A DNA stretch of 64,000 bases from Massilia litorea (GTDB lineage: Bacteria; Pseudomonadota; Gammaproteobacteria; Burkholderiales; Burkholderiaceae_D). The position numbers and the translations under genes are program-made. Within the stretch, counting starts at the first letter, position 1; the number at the start of each line of letters is the position of its first letter. The notes below the pieces were generated by a model. It did not search any database. It saw only the letters and a program-made list of their open reading frames with translations, and was not told the origin of the DNA. The stretch spans positions 372,001-436,000 of the forward strand of contig NZ_CP062941.1 of NCBI RefSeq assembly GCF_015101885.1, in the 5' to 3' direction. Below are positions 51,672 through 59,568 of the stretch, piece after piece.

Positions 51672-52280
51672 TCATCCCGCCGGGGTCAGGCAGGGGACGA
51701 CATGGTGGAGCATGCGCTCGATGTACTCCTCTTTTTCTCCCACCGGCGCCACGTAATGCATCGCATCGTGCGCCGCATCGACTCCTTCCAGGCGGGCGAT
51801 GACCCAGGCGGCGAGGTACTGCGAGGCCAGGCAGCCGCCCGCCGTCGCGATATTCCCCCTGGCGAAAAATGGCTGGTGGAGGACCTCGACGCCGGCCTCC
51901 TGCACCCATGGCCGGGTCAGCAGGTCGGTACAGGCGGGAACGCGATCGAGCAATCCGAGCCTGGCCAGGACCAGGGTGCCCGAGCATTGGGCGCCCAGTA
52001 ACTGCCGGCCGGGATCGAGCCTCAGTTGGTCCATCAGCGCCGCATTCGCCACCACTTCCCTCGTTTGCGCGCCGCTTCCGATCAGTACCGCATCGGCCTG
52101 GGCCGCCTCGGAGAGGGAGGCCTGGGCTTCGAGTACGACCCCGTTCATCGAGGTGACGCGCGGCGTCGGGCAGGCGATGGAAACGCGCCATCCCGGCTTC
52201 TTGACGCGGTTCAGGATGCCGAAGGCGATCAGCGAGTCGAGTTCATTGAAGCCGTCGAAAGTCAGGATGGCGATATGCAT
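51672..52280 (-). CDS. DJ-1/PfpI family protein
   Basis: A 202-residue protein of the DJ-1/PfpI fold: MHIAILTFDGFNELDSLIAF begins the first strand, and Cys99 in LLGAQCSGTLVLARLG is the nucleophile-elbow cysteine. It resembles the AraC-free, isonitrile-hydratase/glutaminase-like branch. The ATG at 52280 is the natural start; an earlier in-frame start adds a non-conserved tail. Function uncertain: hydrolase, chaperone or glyoxalase-like activities are known in the family. Confidence 0.87.
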   Translation of the reverse strand: MHIAILTFDGFNELDSLIAFGILNRVKKPGWRVSIACPTPRVTSMNGVVLEAQASLSEAAQADAVLIGSGAQTREVVANAALMDQLRLDPGRQLLGAQCSGTLVLARLGLLDRVPACTDLLTRPWVQEAGVEVLHQPFFARGNIATAGGCLASQYLAAWVIARLEGVDAAHDAMHYVAPVGEKEEYIERMLHHVVPCLTPAG

Positions 52281-52353
52281 GGCGACGGGTGCTCCATTCG
52301 TTGGGATACCGGCCATGGTACGTCACCCGGCCTTGCCTCATCGGCAAAAATGC

Positions 52354-52384
52354 TTGACCCTCACGCGGCGTCAGGCTTTATTGT
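52354..52384 (+). promoter_or_regulatory. MerR-type promoter with 19-bp spacer and central dyad
   Basis: TTGACC (52354-52359) and TATTGT (52379-52384) are separated by 19 bp. The dyad CCTcACG-CGG-CGTcAGG (52359-52375) lies between them. An over-long spacer with the operator inside it is the signature of promoters twisted open by MerR-family activators. Transcription would begin near 52391, and the MerR gene starts at 52416, so the regulator controls itself and the MFS gene. Confidence 0.82.
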
Positions 52385-52415
52385 TGTGCGAACTTGACAA
52401 TATGCGGAGAACGCG

Positions 52416-53465
52416 ATGCTGCTGAAGATCGGCCAACTGGCACGGCAAACCGGCCTGACCGTGCGCACCCTGCACCACTACGACGCCATCGGGCTGCTGC
52501 GCCCGAGCGGACGGGCAGACAACGGCTACCGGATGTACAACGAACGCGACGTCGCGCGCCTGCACCAGGTGCAAGCCTTGCGCCGCCTCGGCCTGGGTCT
52601 CGAGGAAGCCGGCGCCCTGCTGGCCGGCGAACACGCCGACATCGGCGCCGTCGTCGCCCGGCAGGTGGCGCAGCTGAACAGCCAGATCGGGCAGGCCACG
52701 CTGCTGCGCGACCGCCTGCTGCGCCTGCAGGAAGGCTTTGCCAGCACCAGCGAGCCGGACCTGCAGGAATGGCTCACGACCCTGGAATTGATGGCGGTCT
52801 TCGACAAGCACCTGACGCCGGAAGAAACGGCGCGCTGGCGCGCCCATGCCCAGGAAAACCAGGGTGCCGAAGCGGCGTCCTGGAAGGCGCTGACCGCGGA
52901 GATGGGGGCCATGATGCGCGCCGGCGTGCCGCCCTCCGCGCCGGAAGCCCAGGACGGCGCGCGCCGCTGGATGGCATTGGTCGATCCGCACCTCAAGCGC
53001 AGTCTGCCGCTGATGCTCAAGATGGACGCCCTGTACCGCGACGAACCGCAGCTGCAGGCCGCCGTCGGATTCGACCCTGCGCTGCTCGACTATGTCGGCC
53101 AGGCCGCCAACCACTACCGTCTCGGCCTGTACGCGCGCCACCTGGAACCGGCGCAGCTGGAGGCGATCCGCGAGCGCTACCTGCGCCACCCTAACGGCGC
53201 CTGGGTGGCGCTCTCGCGCGACCTGTCCGCCCTGATGGAACGCGGCGTCCCGCCCGGCGATCCGGACGTGCTGGCGCTCTGCGTACGCTGGCGCGGCCTG
53301 TTCGAGGAGTGCTGGGGCAGCGACCCGGACATCCGGAAGCGCATCCTGCACGCCCAGGCCATTGACCCGCTGCTGGCCCTGGGCAGCATCTGGGACACGC
53401 CGCTGCGGGCCTATCTGGAAGCCGGCATCGAACGGCTCGACGCGCAGGAGGCCAGCCATGCGTAA
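52416..53465 (+). CDS. MerR family regulator with large TipAS-like ligand domain
   Basis: A 349-residue regulator. The N-terminus (LLKIGQLARQTGLTVRTLHH, YDAIGLLRPSGRADNGYRMY) is the MerR winged helix, followed by a coiled-coil (about 75-110). The remaining 230 residues form a helical domain with two TipAS-like repeats (EETARWRAHAQENQGAEAAS; PAQLEAIRERYLRHPNGAWV) that may bind amphipathic drugs. GGAGA precedes the ATG. The stop overlaps the MFS gene by 8 nt, so the pair is a drug-sensing efflux operon. Confidence 0.9.
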   Translation: MLLKIGQLARQTGLTVRTLHHYDAIGLLRPSGRADNGYRMYNERDVARLHQVQALRRLGLGLEEAGALLAGEHADIGAVVARQVAQLNSQIGQATLLRDRLLRLQEGFASTSEPDLQEWLTTLELMAVFDKHLTPEETARWRAHAQENQGAEAASWKALTAEMGAMMRAGVPPSAPEAQDGARRWMALVDPHLKRSLPLMLKMDALYRDEPQLQAAVGFDPALLDYVGQAANHYRLGLYARHLEPAQLEAIRERYLRHPNGAWVALSRDLSALMERGVPPGDPDVLALCVRWRGLFEECWGSDPDIRKRILHAQAIDPLLALGSIWDTPLRAYLEAGIERLDAQEASHA

Positions 53466-54732
53466 GCCCGATCCGAACCGCGGCGCCCTGTGGCGCAACA
53501 CGAATTTCCGCTGGCTGTGCGGGGGCGGCGCCATCTCCCTGCTGGGCGACCAGTTCACCCTGATCGCCCTGCCCTGGCTGGTCCTGAAGCTGAGCGGCGA
53601 TCCGCTGGCGCTGGGCGGCGTGCTGGCGGCGATGGGCGCGCCGCGCGCGCTCTTCATGCTGGTCGGCGGCGCCCTCGTCGACCGCAGCTCGCCGCGCCGT
53701 ATCCTGCTCGCCACCAAGTGCGCCAGCGCGCTGCTGGTCGGCCTGCTCGGCGCGCTGGTGCTGATGGGCCGGATCGACATGGCGCTGGTGTATGTGCTGG
53801 CGGCGGCGATCGGCCTGTGCACTGCCTTCGCCTATCCGGCCGGCAGCGCCCTGCTTCCCGGCGTGCTCGAACCGGCCCTGCTGGCGCCGGCCAACGGCGT
53901 GCTGATGGGCATGCGCCAGGTGTCGATGCTGGCCGGCCCGCTGCTCGCTGGGCTGCTGATCGTGGCTGGAGGCGATGCGGGCGGCGCTGCCGGCGGCGGC
54001 CTGGCCGATGCCCGCGGTCTCGGGATTGCCCTGCTGCTGGACGCGCTCAGCTACCTGGTCTCGGCGCTCACGCTGGCGCAGGTGCGTCCGCTCGCGCAAG
54101 CCGCGGCGCCGGCAAACAGGCCGCCGCTGCTGGCGAGCCTGGCGGCCGGGCTGCGCTACTGCCGGGACGACACGGTCCTGCGCGCCTGTTTTATTTACTG
54201 GGGCGCGATGGCCTTGTTCGTGTCCGGTCCCCTGCAGGTAGCGCTGCCGCTGCTGGCCGCGCGTCTTGGCGGCGCCGGTGCCTACGGCAGCCTGATGGCC
54301 GCACACGGCGGCGGCATGCTGGCGGGGATGATATTCGCGGGCGTCCGTCCGGGCCTGCGCATCGCCAATTTCGGCACCACGCTGCTGGTAGCCGACGGCG
54401 CCGTCGGCCTGCTCTTCATCGCCATGGCCGGCGTGGCCGGCATGTGGCAGGGTGTCGGCTTGCTGCTGGCACTGGGCCTGGTGTCCGGCTACCTGCAGGT
54501 GGCGCTGATCTCATGGCTGCAGCGCCGCATCCGTGCCGACATGCTCGGGCGCGGCATGGCGCTGCTGATGTTCCTGTTCATGGGCCTGGCGCCGGTCTCC
54601 GCAGCCCTGAGCGGCTGGCTGGCAGGCGCCGTCGGCCTCGATGCCATCTTTGCCGGGGCCGGCGTGGCGATGCTGGCGCTGGTGACGGTCGGCTTCGTCG
54701 GGACACCGATCCGGCATCTGAGCGAAGCCTGA
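53458..54732 (+). CDS. MFS transporter (drug/efflux type)
   Basis: A 424-residue twelve-helix carrier: GAISLLGDQFTLIALPWLVL (helix 1), GGALVDRSSPRRILLATKCA (motif A) and NGVLMGMRQVSMLAGPLLAG. It overlaps the MerR gene by 8 nt (start ATG at 53458), so it is produced with it and is probably an exporter of the compound the MerR protein senses. It converges on the small protein gene at 54743 with 10 bp between. Confidence 0.91.
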   Translation: MRKPDPNRGALWRNTNFRWLCGGGAISLLGDQFTLIALPWLVLKLSGDPLALGGVLAAMGAPRALFMLVGGALVDRSSPRRILLATKCASALLVGLLGALVLMGRIDMALVYVLAAAIGLCTAFAYPAGSALLPGVLEPALLAPANGVLMGMRQVSMLAGPLLAGLLIVAGGDAGGAAGGGLADARGLGIALLLDALSYLVSALTLAQVRPLAQAAAPANRPPLLASLAAGLRYCRDDTVLRACFIYWGAMALFVSGPLQVALPLLAARLGGAGAYGSLMAAHGGGMLAGMIFAGVRPGLRIANFGTTLLVADGAVGLLFIAMAGVAGMWQGVGLLLALGLVSGYLQVALISWLQRRIRADMLGRGMALLMFLFMGLAPVSAALSGWLAGAVGLDAIFAGAGVAMLALVTVGFVGTPIRHLSEA

Positions 54733-54742
54733 ACCGGGCGGA

Positions 54743-54934
54743 TCAGGCGAACTTGGTGGCAGCCGGCAGGCGCTTGCCGACGACCTTCACGGTCGCCATT
54801 TTCTCGCTGCCGACCGAGACCATCGAATCGGCGCGCACCTGTGCTTTATAACTCTGCGCGCCGGCGTAGGTGGTGCCGACAACGGCGAGTGCGGCGACCA
54901 GGAACAGCGTTTCCATGTGCTTGAGGACGTTCAT
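54743..54934 (-). CDS. Small exported protein, 63 residues
   Basis: AGGGAG stands seven bases before the ATG at 54934. The first 27 residues (MNVLKHMETLFLVAALAVVG, then TTYAGA) look like a signal peptide or membrane anchor. The rest (QSYKAQVRADSMVSVGSEKM then ATVKVVGKRLPAATKFA) is basic and beta-rich. No family is recognised. The good ribosome site and the coherent leader make it a likely real gene. It is monocistronic. Confidence 0.7.
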   Translation of the reverse strand: MNVLKHMETLFLVAALAVVGTTYAGAQSYKAQVRADSMVSVGSEKMATVKVVGKRLPAATKFA

Positions 54935-55122
54935 TTTCAGGCTCCCTTCGGTTGGTTGGCGGCCCGTTTGCGTGTGCGTCCGGGCTTTCGATGGGAGTAG
55001 ATTAGCAAGCGGTCCTCCACGCTTCCATCGGCGTGCGACGAAGTGCAAAAAACGCGTGATGAAGCGCGCAAAGCGGCGATATGGGCGATGTTGAGGCCGG
55101 GTGCAGGAATGTTCGCAGCTGA

Positions 55123-55308
55123 TCAGTGCAGGACGGCGTCGCCGTAGGTGCGGCGCAGGCCCGGCTGGCGCAGCACGCGGTGCGCGGTGGCGAAGGGGAC
55201 GCCCTGTTCGCTCAGCATGCGCGCCGCGGCGTACATGCCCTGCGCGCGCAGCGCTGCAATCGATGCGTCGATCAGTTTTGCGGTGTCATAGTCCCGGCGC
55301 GGTTTCAT
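55123..55308 (-). CDS. Small basic protein, 61 residues
   Basis: AGGAG precedes the ATG at 55308. The protein (MKPRRDYDTAKLIDASIAAL; RAQGMYAAARMLSEQGVPFA; THRVLRQP follows) is helical and Arg-rich with a helix-turn-helix-like pattern. It overlaps the 3' end of the methyltransferase gene by 23 nt and is probably translated with it. No family is recognised. Confidence 0.6.
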   Translation of the reverse strand: MKPRRDYDTAKLIDASIAALRAQGMYAAARMLSEQGVPFATAHRVLRQPGLRRTYGDAVLH

Positions 55309-55921
55309 GATGTTCTCCTGGTCGATACTGCGCGATCCATACGGTGGCGCCACCGCAGGCCGCATCGTCCGCCGCATGCCGCAGCACGGCGAACCCATGC
55401 TGCACCAGCAGGCTGCGGTATTCGTCCGCGTCGAGCGAGGCGTGATACAGCGCTTCTCCGCCGTTATCGCTCCAGGTTTCGCCATATGCGCTGCCCGACG
55501 TGAATACCAGTATGCCACCGGGATGCAGCCAATGCGAGAAGGCCGCGAACATCCCGCGCTGGTCGTCGTGCGGCAAATGGAAAAAGCTGTGCCAGGCGAT
55601 GAGGGCCTCGAACCTGCGGTCGAGCGTCAGCTTTCGCATGTCGCCGACCAGCAAGCGCGTGTCCGGAAAACGCGTGCGCGCGATGGCGATCATGGCGGCG
55701 CTGGCATCGACGCCGGTGAGCTCGAACTGCCGCTCGGCCAGGAAGCGCAGGATCGGTTCGCCGGTGCCGCAGCCGAGGTCGAGGATCGACGCACCCGGCT
55801 TCAGCGCCTGGACCAGGTAGTCGAGGTAGGGCTTTTCGATGAGTTCGCGGGTGCGGTGCTCGTCGAACCACGCCGCGATCTTGTCGTAAGCACGAGCAAG
55901 GTCCGTATCCCTGGCTTGCAT
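55286..55921 (-). CDS. Class I SAM-dependent methyltransferase
   Basis: A 211-residue methyltransferase. Motif I is SILDLGCGTGEPI, followed by the acidic end of strand 2 (LTGVDASAAMIAIARTRFPD) and LHPGGILVFTSGSAYGETW. The ATG at 55921 starts just before the conserved helices; an ATG at 55966 is an alternative, and neither has a clear ribosome site. Substrate unknown. Immediately upstream, on the other strand, lies the stump of a carbonic-anhydrase-like gene, so the region has been rearranged. Confidence 0.85.
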   Translation of the reverse strand: MQARDTDLARAYDKIAAWFDEHRTRELIEKPYLDYLVQALKPGASILDLGCGTGEPILRFLAERQFELTGVDASAAMIAIARTRFPDTRLLVGDMRKLTLDRRFEALIAWHSFFHLPHDDQRGMFAAFSHWLHPGGILVFTSGSAYGETWSDNGGEALYHASLDADEYRSLLVQHGFAVLRHAADDAACGGATVWIAQYRPGEHHETAPGL

Positions 55922-56012
55922 GTCACTGTTGCGCGGGCGGACGTCGGATGGAGCGGGGGTGACCATGCCGAATGGTAGCACCTGGTCGCCGCGGCCAGCC
56001 GTACCGGTGCCC

Positions 56013-56252
56013 TCCCTGGTCGGCATGGGCAGCATCGTCATGGACGACGTCATCGTGCAGGACCAGGTCATGCTCGGCGCCGGCAGCCTGGTCGCGCCAG
56101 GCAAGACCCTGGAGAGCGGCTTCCTGTACATGGGACGGCCCGCCGGAAAAATCCGGCCTTTGAGCGCAGCGGAGATCGCGTACCTGCGCTATTCGGCGGA
56201 ACATTACGTGCGGGTGAAGGACAACTACCTGGGTACGCCGGTTTCAGGCTGA
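56013..56252 (+). pseudogene. 3' remnant of a gamma-carbonic-anhydrase-family gene
   Basis: About 80 codons match the C-terminal half of the YrdA/gamma-CA left-handed helix family: LVGMGSIVMDDVIVQDQVML then GAGSLVAPGKTLESGFLYMG and LRYSAEHYVRVKDNYLG. The N-terminal 90 or so residues, including the zinc-binding turns, are missing. Similarity begins abruptly at LVGMG, and the bases before it do not encode family sequence. The fragment keeps an open frame to its normal stop but is unlikely to be functional. Confidence 0.8.
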
Positions 56253-56260
56253 CCGGCTCG

Positions 56261-57172
56261 TCACCTTGAATCAGGCCGGAGCAAGGAAGGTCCGCCTCCC
56301 GTGCCGCATACCGTCATCGCATGCCGCAGCACCTCGTCGACCAGCCTGTCACGCGGCCCGCGTACGGTGCGCAGCAGGCCGATGCGCCGCAGCGGTGCGT
56401 CACCCGGCAGGGCGATGCGGGTGAGCGCCAGGTTCGAGGTCCACATCGGCGCCCAGTCCACGACCAGCGAGATCCCCAGGCCGCGGCTGACGAAGGTGGC
56501 AATCGTCATCAGGCCGTCGATCTCGAGCCGCACCCGCGGCTGGATGTTGCGCTCGCGCAGATAGCGGTCGGCCAGGCGGCCGCCCCAGATGCGGCGGTCG
56601 TAGCGGATGAAGGGCTCGGAGCGGAGCAAGGCGTGCGCATCCTGCTCGCCTGTGAAGCGGGCGGGCGCGATCACCACCAGCGGCTCTTCGGTCAGCGCAT
56701 GCCACTCGCAGCTTTTCGGAATCGCGAACTGGTGCTCGACCACAATCGCGGCATCGAGCTCGCCAGCCATCACCTTGGCCGAGATGTCGACCGAATGGCC
56801 GACGTCGACGAACACCGACAGCTCGGGATGGTCGGCGTACAGCTTCTCCAGCACCGGCGAAACGATCGAGGTCGCGGCCGAGAAAAAGCTGCCGAGGCGC
56901 AGCTGCCCGAGCCCGTCGCGGTCGACGGCGGCGGCGCGCAGGTCGGTCACGCTCCTGACCACGCCGCGTGACTGGTCGAGGATCTGCAGGCCCGCTTCGG
57001 TCGGTTTCACAGCGCGGCCGGAACGGATGACCAGGGCCACGCCCAGCTCCTCCTCCAGGGTACGGATGCGAGCGGCGACGGCGGCCGGCGTCAGGTCCAG
57101 CCGGCGCGCCGCTTCGGCCATCGAGCCGCATTCGACGACGGCGACAAAGCTTTGCAAGAATCGGGTATCCAT
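56261..57172 (-). CDS. LysR family transcriptional regulator
   Basis: A 303-residue regulator: FLQSFVAVVECGSMAEAARR and LDLTPAAVAARIRTLEEELG form the DNA-binding part, followed by the effector domain. It is divergent from the class II aldolase gene at 57319 across 146 bp, and probably controls that aldolase and the MFS carrier. A TTGACA-like element at 57272-57277 in the gap may serve the aldolase promoter. Confidence 0.92.
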   Translation of the reverse strand: MDTRFLQSFVAVVECGSMAEAARRLDLTPAAVAARIRTLEEELGVALVIRSGRAVKPTEAGLQILDQSRGVVRSVTDLRAAAVDRDGLGQLRLGSFFSAATSIVSPVLEKLYADHPELSVFVDVGHSVDISAKVMAGELDAAIVVEHQFAIPKSCEWHALTEEPLVVIAPARFTGEQDAHALLRSEPFIRYDRRIWGGRLADRYLRERNIQPRVRLEIDGLMTIATFVSRGLGISLVVDWAPMWTSNLALTRIALPGDAPLRRIGLLRTVRGPRDRLVDEVLRHAMTVCGTGGGPSLLRPDSR

Positions 57173-57318
57173 GGCCGGAGTCTAGCACCGGAAGTCCGGT
57201 CCCTGAAGCGGGAAGATAATTTTCCTATTGTTCAAAGCTAAGAATGTGGCCTGTATCCATTCAAAAATTTGTTTGACAATGCAGCCTCATTATCTTGTTG
57301 TCCCGTCAAGGAAGAGCC

Positions 57319-58086
57319 ATGAACAACCCAGTACAGAACGTCCGCAGCCTGGTCTCGGAAGCCGAGTGGGAAGCGCGCGTCAACCTCGCCGCCTGTTACC
57401 GGCTGGTCGCCCATTTCGGCATGTCCGACCTGATCTACAACCACATCACCTGCCACGTCCCCGGCGCCGAAGGCGAATTCCTCATCAATCCGTACGGGAT
57501 GCTGTACGAGGAAATCACCGCCTCCTGCCTCGTCAAGATCAACCTGGCGGGCGACATCCTGCTCAACCCGAACCCGACCTATGGCATCAACCAGGCCGGC
57601 TACGTGATCCATAGCGCGATCCACGGCGCGCGCGCCGACGTCGATTGCGTGATCCACACCCACACGCGGGCGGGCATGGCGGTATCGGCGCTGGAATGCG
57701 GCCTGTTGCCGATCGCGCAGACGAACATGCGCTTCGGGAAGGTGGCGTACCACGACTACGAAGGCGTCGCGGTCGACGTGGACGAGCGCGAGCGCCTGGT
57801 GGCCGACCTCGGAAGCTCGGACGTGATGATCCTGCGGAACCACGGCCTGCTGACCTGCGGCCCGAGCGTCGCCGAGGCCTTCAACACGATGTACTGGCTG
57901 GAGAACGCCTGCAAGGTGCAGCTCGACGCGCTGGCATGCAATGCGGCCCTGATCGTGCCGCCCCAGAAGGTCATCGAGAAGACGGCCAACCAGTTCGAGC
58001 CGCATGTGCGCAGGCCGTATGGCATCATGGAGTGGCCAGCCATGCTGCGTTTGCTCGACCGCCGCGACACGTCCTACCGCGACTGA
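57319..58086 (+). CDS. Class II aldolase/adducin family protein
   Basis: A 255-residue zinc-dependent aldolase-fold protein. NHITCHVPGAEGEFLINPYG near the start, the metal histidines in DCVIHTHTRAGMAV, and the third in ILRNHGLLTCGPSVAEAF are clear. It resembles members that act on 3-carbon or aromatic side-chain substrates rather than sugar phosphates. AAGGAAG precedes the ATG at 57319. It is followed by an ACS-family MFS carrier after 108 bp and faces a LysR regulator, so it is part of a small uptake-and-degradation unit. Confidence 0.9.
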   Translation: MNNPVQNVRSLVSEAEWEARVNLAACYRLVAHFGMSDLIYNHITCHVPGAEGEFLINPYGMLYEEITASCLVKINLAGDILLNPNPTYGINQAGYVIHSAIHGARADVDCVIHTHTRAGMAVSALECGLLPIAQTNMRFGKVAYHDYEGVAVDVDERERLVADLGSSDVMILRNHGLLTCGPSVAEAFNTMYWLENACKVQLDALACNAALIVPPQKVIEKTANQFEPHVRRPYGIMEWPAMLRLLDRRDTSYRD

Positions 58087-58194
58087 TTCACCCCTCCCCG
58101 ATCCACAAACCAGGCCAGCACAGCTCCCGCAAGAGGAGCGAGGCGGCTGCGTGCGTCCATCGAAACGGACGCGCGCAACAATCAGGAGACACAA

Positions 58195-59523
58195 ATGGAA
58201 ACCGCAATCGAAAAGAAAGTGATGGGCAAGATTTTCTGGCGCCTCGTGCCCTTGCTCATGGGTTTGTATGTGCTGTCGTATATTGACCGCATCAACGTCG
58301 GCTTCGCCGCGCTGACGATGAACAAGGACCTGGGCCTCTCCGCCTACGTCTTTGGCTGGGGTGCCGGGATTTTCTTCCTTGGGTACTGCCTCTTCGAAGT
58401 ACCGAGCAACCTGATGCTGGCCAAGGTCGGCGCGCGGCGCTGGATTGCGCGCATCCTGTTCACCTGGGGCCTGCTCTCGACCGGCATGGCCTTCATCCAG
58501 GGAGCGAACAGCTTCCTGGTCATGCGCTTCCTGCTCGGCGTGGCCGAAGCGGGCTTCTTCCCGGGCGTGGTGCTGTATTTGACCTACTGGTTCCCGGCGC
58601 GCTACCGTGCCCGCATCATCGCAGCCTTCATGCTCTCGATCCCCGTGTCGATCGCGGTCGGTGCGCCGCTCTCGACCTGGATCCTCGGGATGGACGGGGT
58701 CCAGGGCCTCAAGGGCTGGCAGTGGCTGTTCATCATCGAGGGCGTGCCCGCCGTGCTGGCCACCTGGGTCGTGCTGCGCTGGCTGACCGACCGTCCGGAA
58801 GGCGCCAAATGGCTCACCGCGGCCGAGAAGACCTGGCTCGAGGGGCAGCTGGCGGCCGACCGCGAAATGGCGGGCAAGGTGAAGCAGACCTCGTCGCTGC
58901 GGGCAGTGTTCACCAACCCCGCGATCCTGGCGCTGAGCTTCGTCTACTTCTGCGCCACCGGCGCCAACGTCGGCCTGTCGTCCTTCCTGCCGCAGATGAT
59001 CAAGGGGCAAGGCTTCAGCAACCTGGCCGTCGGCTTCCTGACTTCGCTGCCCTATATCGTCGGCTGCGCGGGCATGCTGATCATCGGCTACTGGTCGGAC
59101 CGCACCAAGGAACGCCGCTGGTTCCTGGTGCTGACCATGGTGATGGCCGCGCTCGGCCTGTACATGGCGGCGGCCTTCGGCGGCGGGATCTGGGCTATCC
59201 TGTCGCTCGCGCTGGCCGCGGTCGGCATCCTCGGCTGCAAGGGACCGTTCTGGCCCCTGCCCTCGGCTTACCTGAGCGGCACCGCGGTGGCGGGCGGGAT
59301 CGCCTTCATCAACTCGGTGGGCAACCTGGGCGGCTTCGTCGGACCGTATGCGGTGGGCTGGATCAAGGATGCGACCGGCAGTTTCGAAGGCGGGCTGTAT
59401 GCGCTCGCCGGCCTCGCGGCGCTGGCGGCGCTGACGACCCTCGTGTTCGTGCGCGGGCGTGGGCCTGCGCAGGTGACGGACGGGGTCGGGCCGCAGGACA
59501 AGCCGAAGGCGGTGGCCGGCTGA
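58195..59523 (+). CDS. MFS transporter, anion:cation symporter (ACS) family
   Basis: A 442-residue carrier very similar in layout to the one at 13761: LSYIDRINVGFAALTMNKDL, LFEVPSNLMLAKVGARRWIA and GVAEAGFFPGVVLYLTYWFP. It should import the acid processed by the class II aldolase. AGGAG precedes the ATG. Its stop codon is part of a hairpin shared with the convergent gene. Confidence 0.92.
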   Translation: METAIEKKVMGKIFWRLVPLLMGLYVLSYIDRINVGFAALTMNKDLGLSAYVFGWGAGIFFLGYCLFEVPSNLMLAKVGARRWIARILFTWGLLSTGMAFIQGANSFLVMRFLLGVAEAGFFPGVVLYLTYWFPARYRARIIAAFMLSIPVSIAVGAPLSTWILGMDGVQGLKGWQWLFIIEGVPAVLATWVVLRWLTDRPEGAKWLTAAEKTWLEGQLAADREMAGKVKQTSSLRAVFTNPAILALSFVYFCATGANVGLSSFLPQMIKGQGFSNLAVGFLTSLPYIVGCAGMLIIGYWSDRTKERRWFLVLTMVMAALGLYMAAAFGGGIWAILSLALAAVGILGCKGPFWPLPSAYLSGTAVAGGIAFINSVGNLGGFVGPYAVGWIKDATGSFEGGLYALAGLAALAALTTLVFVRGRGPAQVTDGVGPQDKPKAVAG

Positions 59524-59568
59524 TCCGGCCTGGTCCACTCGCCGTCGCGGCGAGTGGACTTCGGATCA
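59521..59568. terminator. Shared hairpin between convergent genes, containing both stop codons
   Basis: GTCCACTCGCC (59533-59543) pairs perfectly with GGCGAGTGGAC (59549-59559), and TGATCCG/CGGATCA add an outer stem. The outer arms include the TGA of the MFS gene and the complementary TGA of the reductase gene. No T-run is present; it may be a bidirectional rho-assisted or processing signal. Confidence 0.55.

Noticed and set aside
55286..56131. Longer methyltransferase starting inside the carbonic-anhydrase remnant
   Set aside because: The added N-terminus is the antisense of the remnant and has no family likeness.
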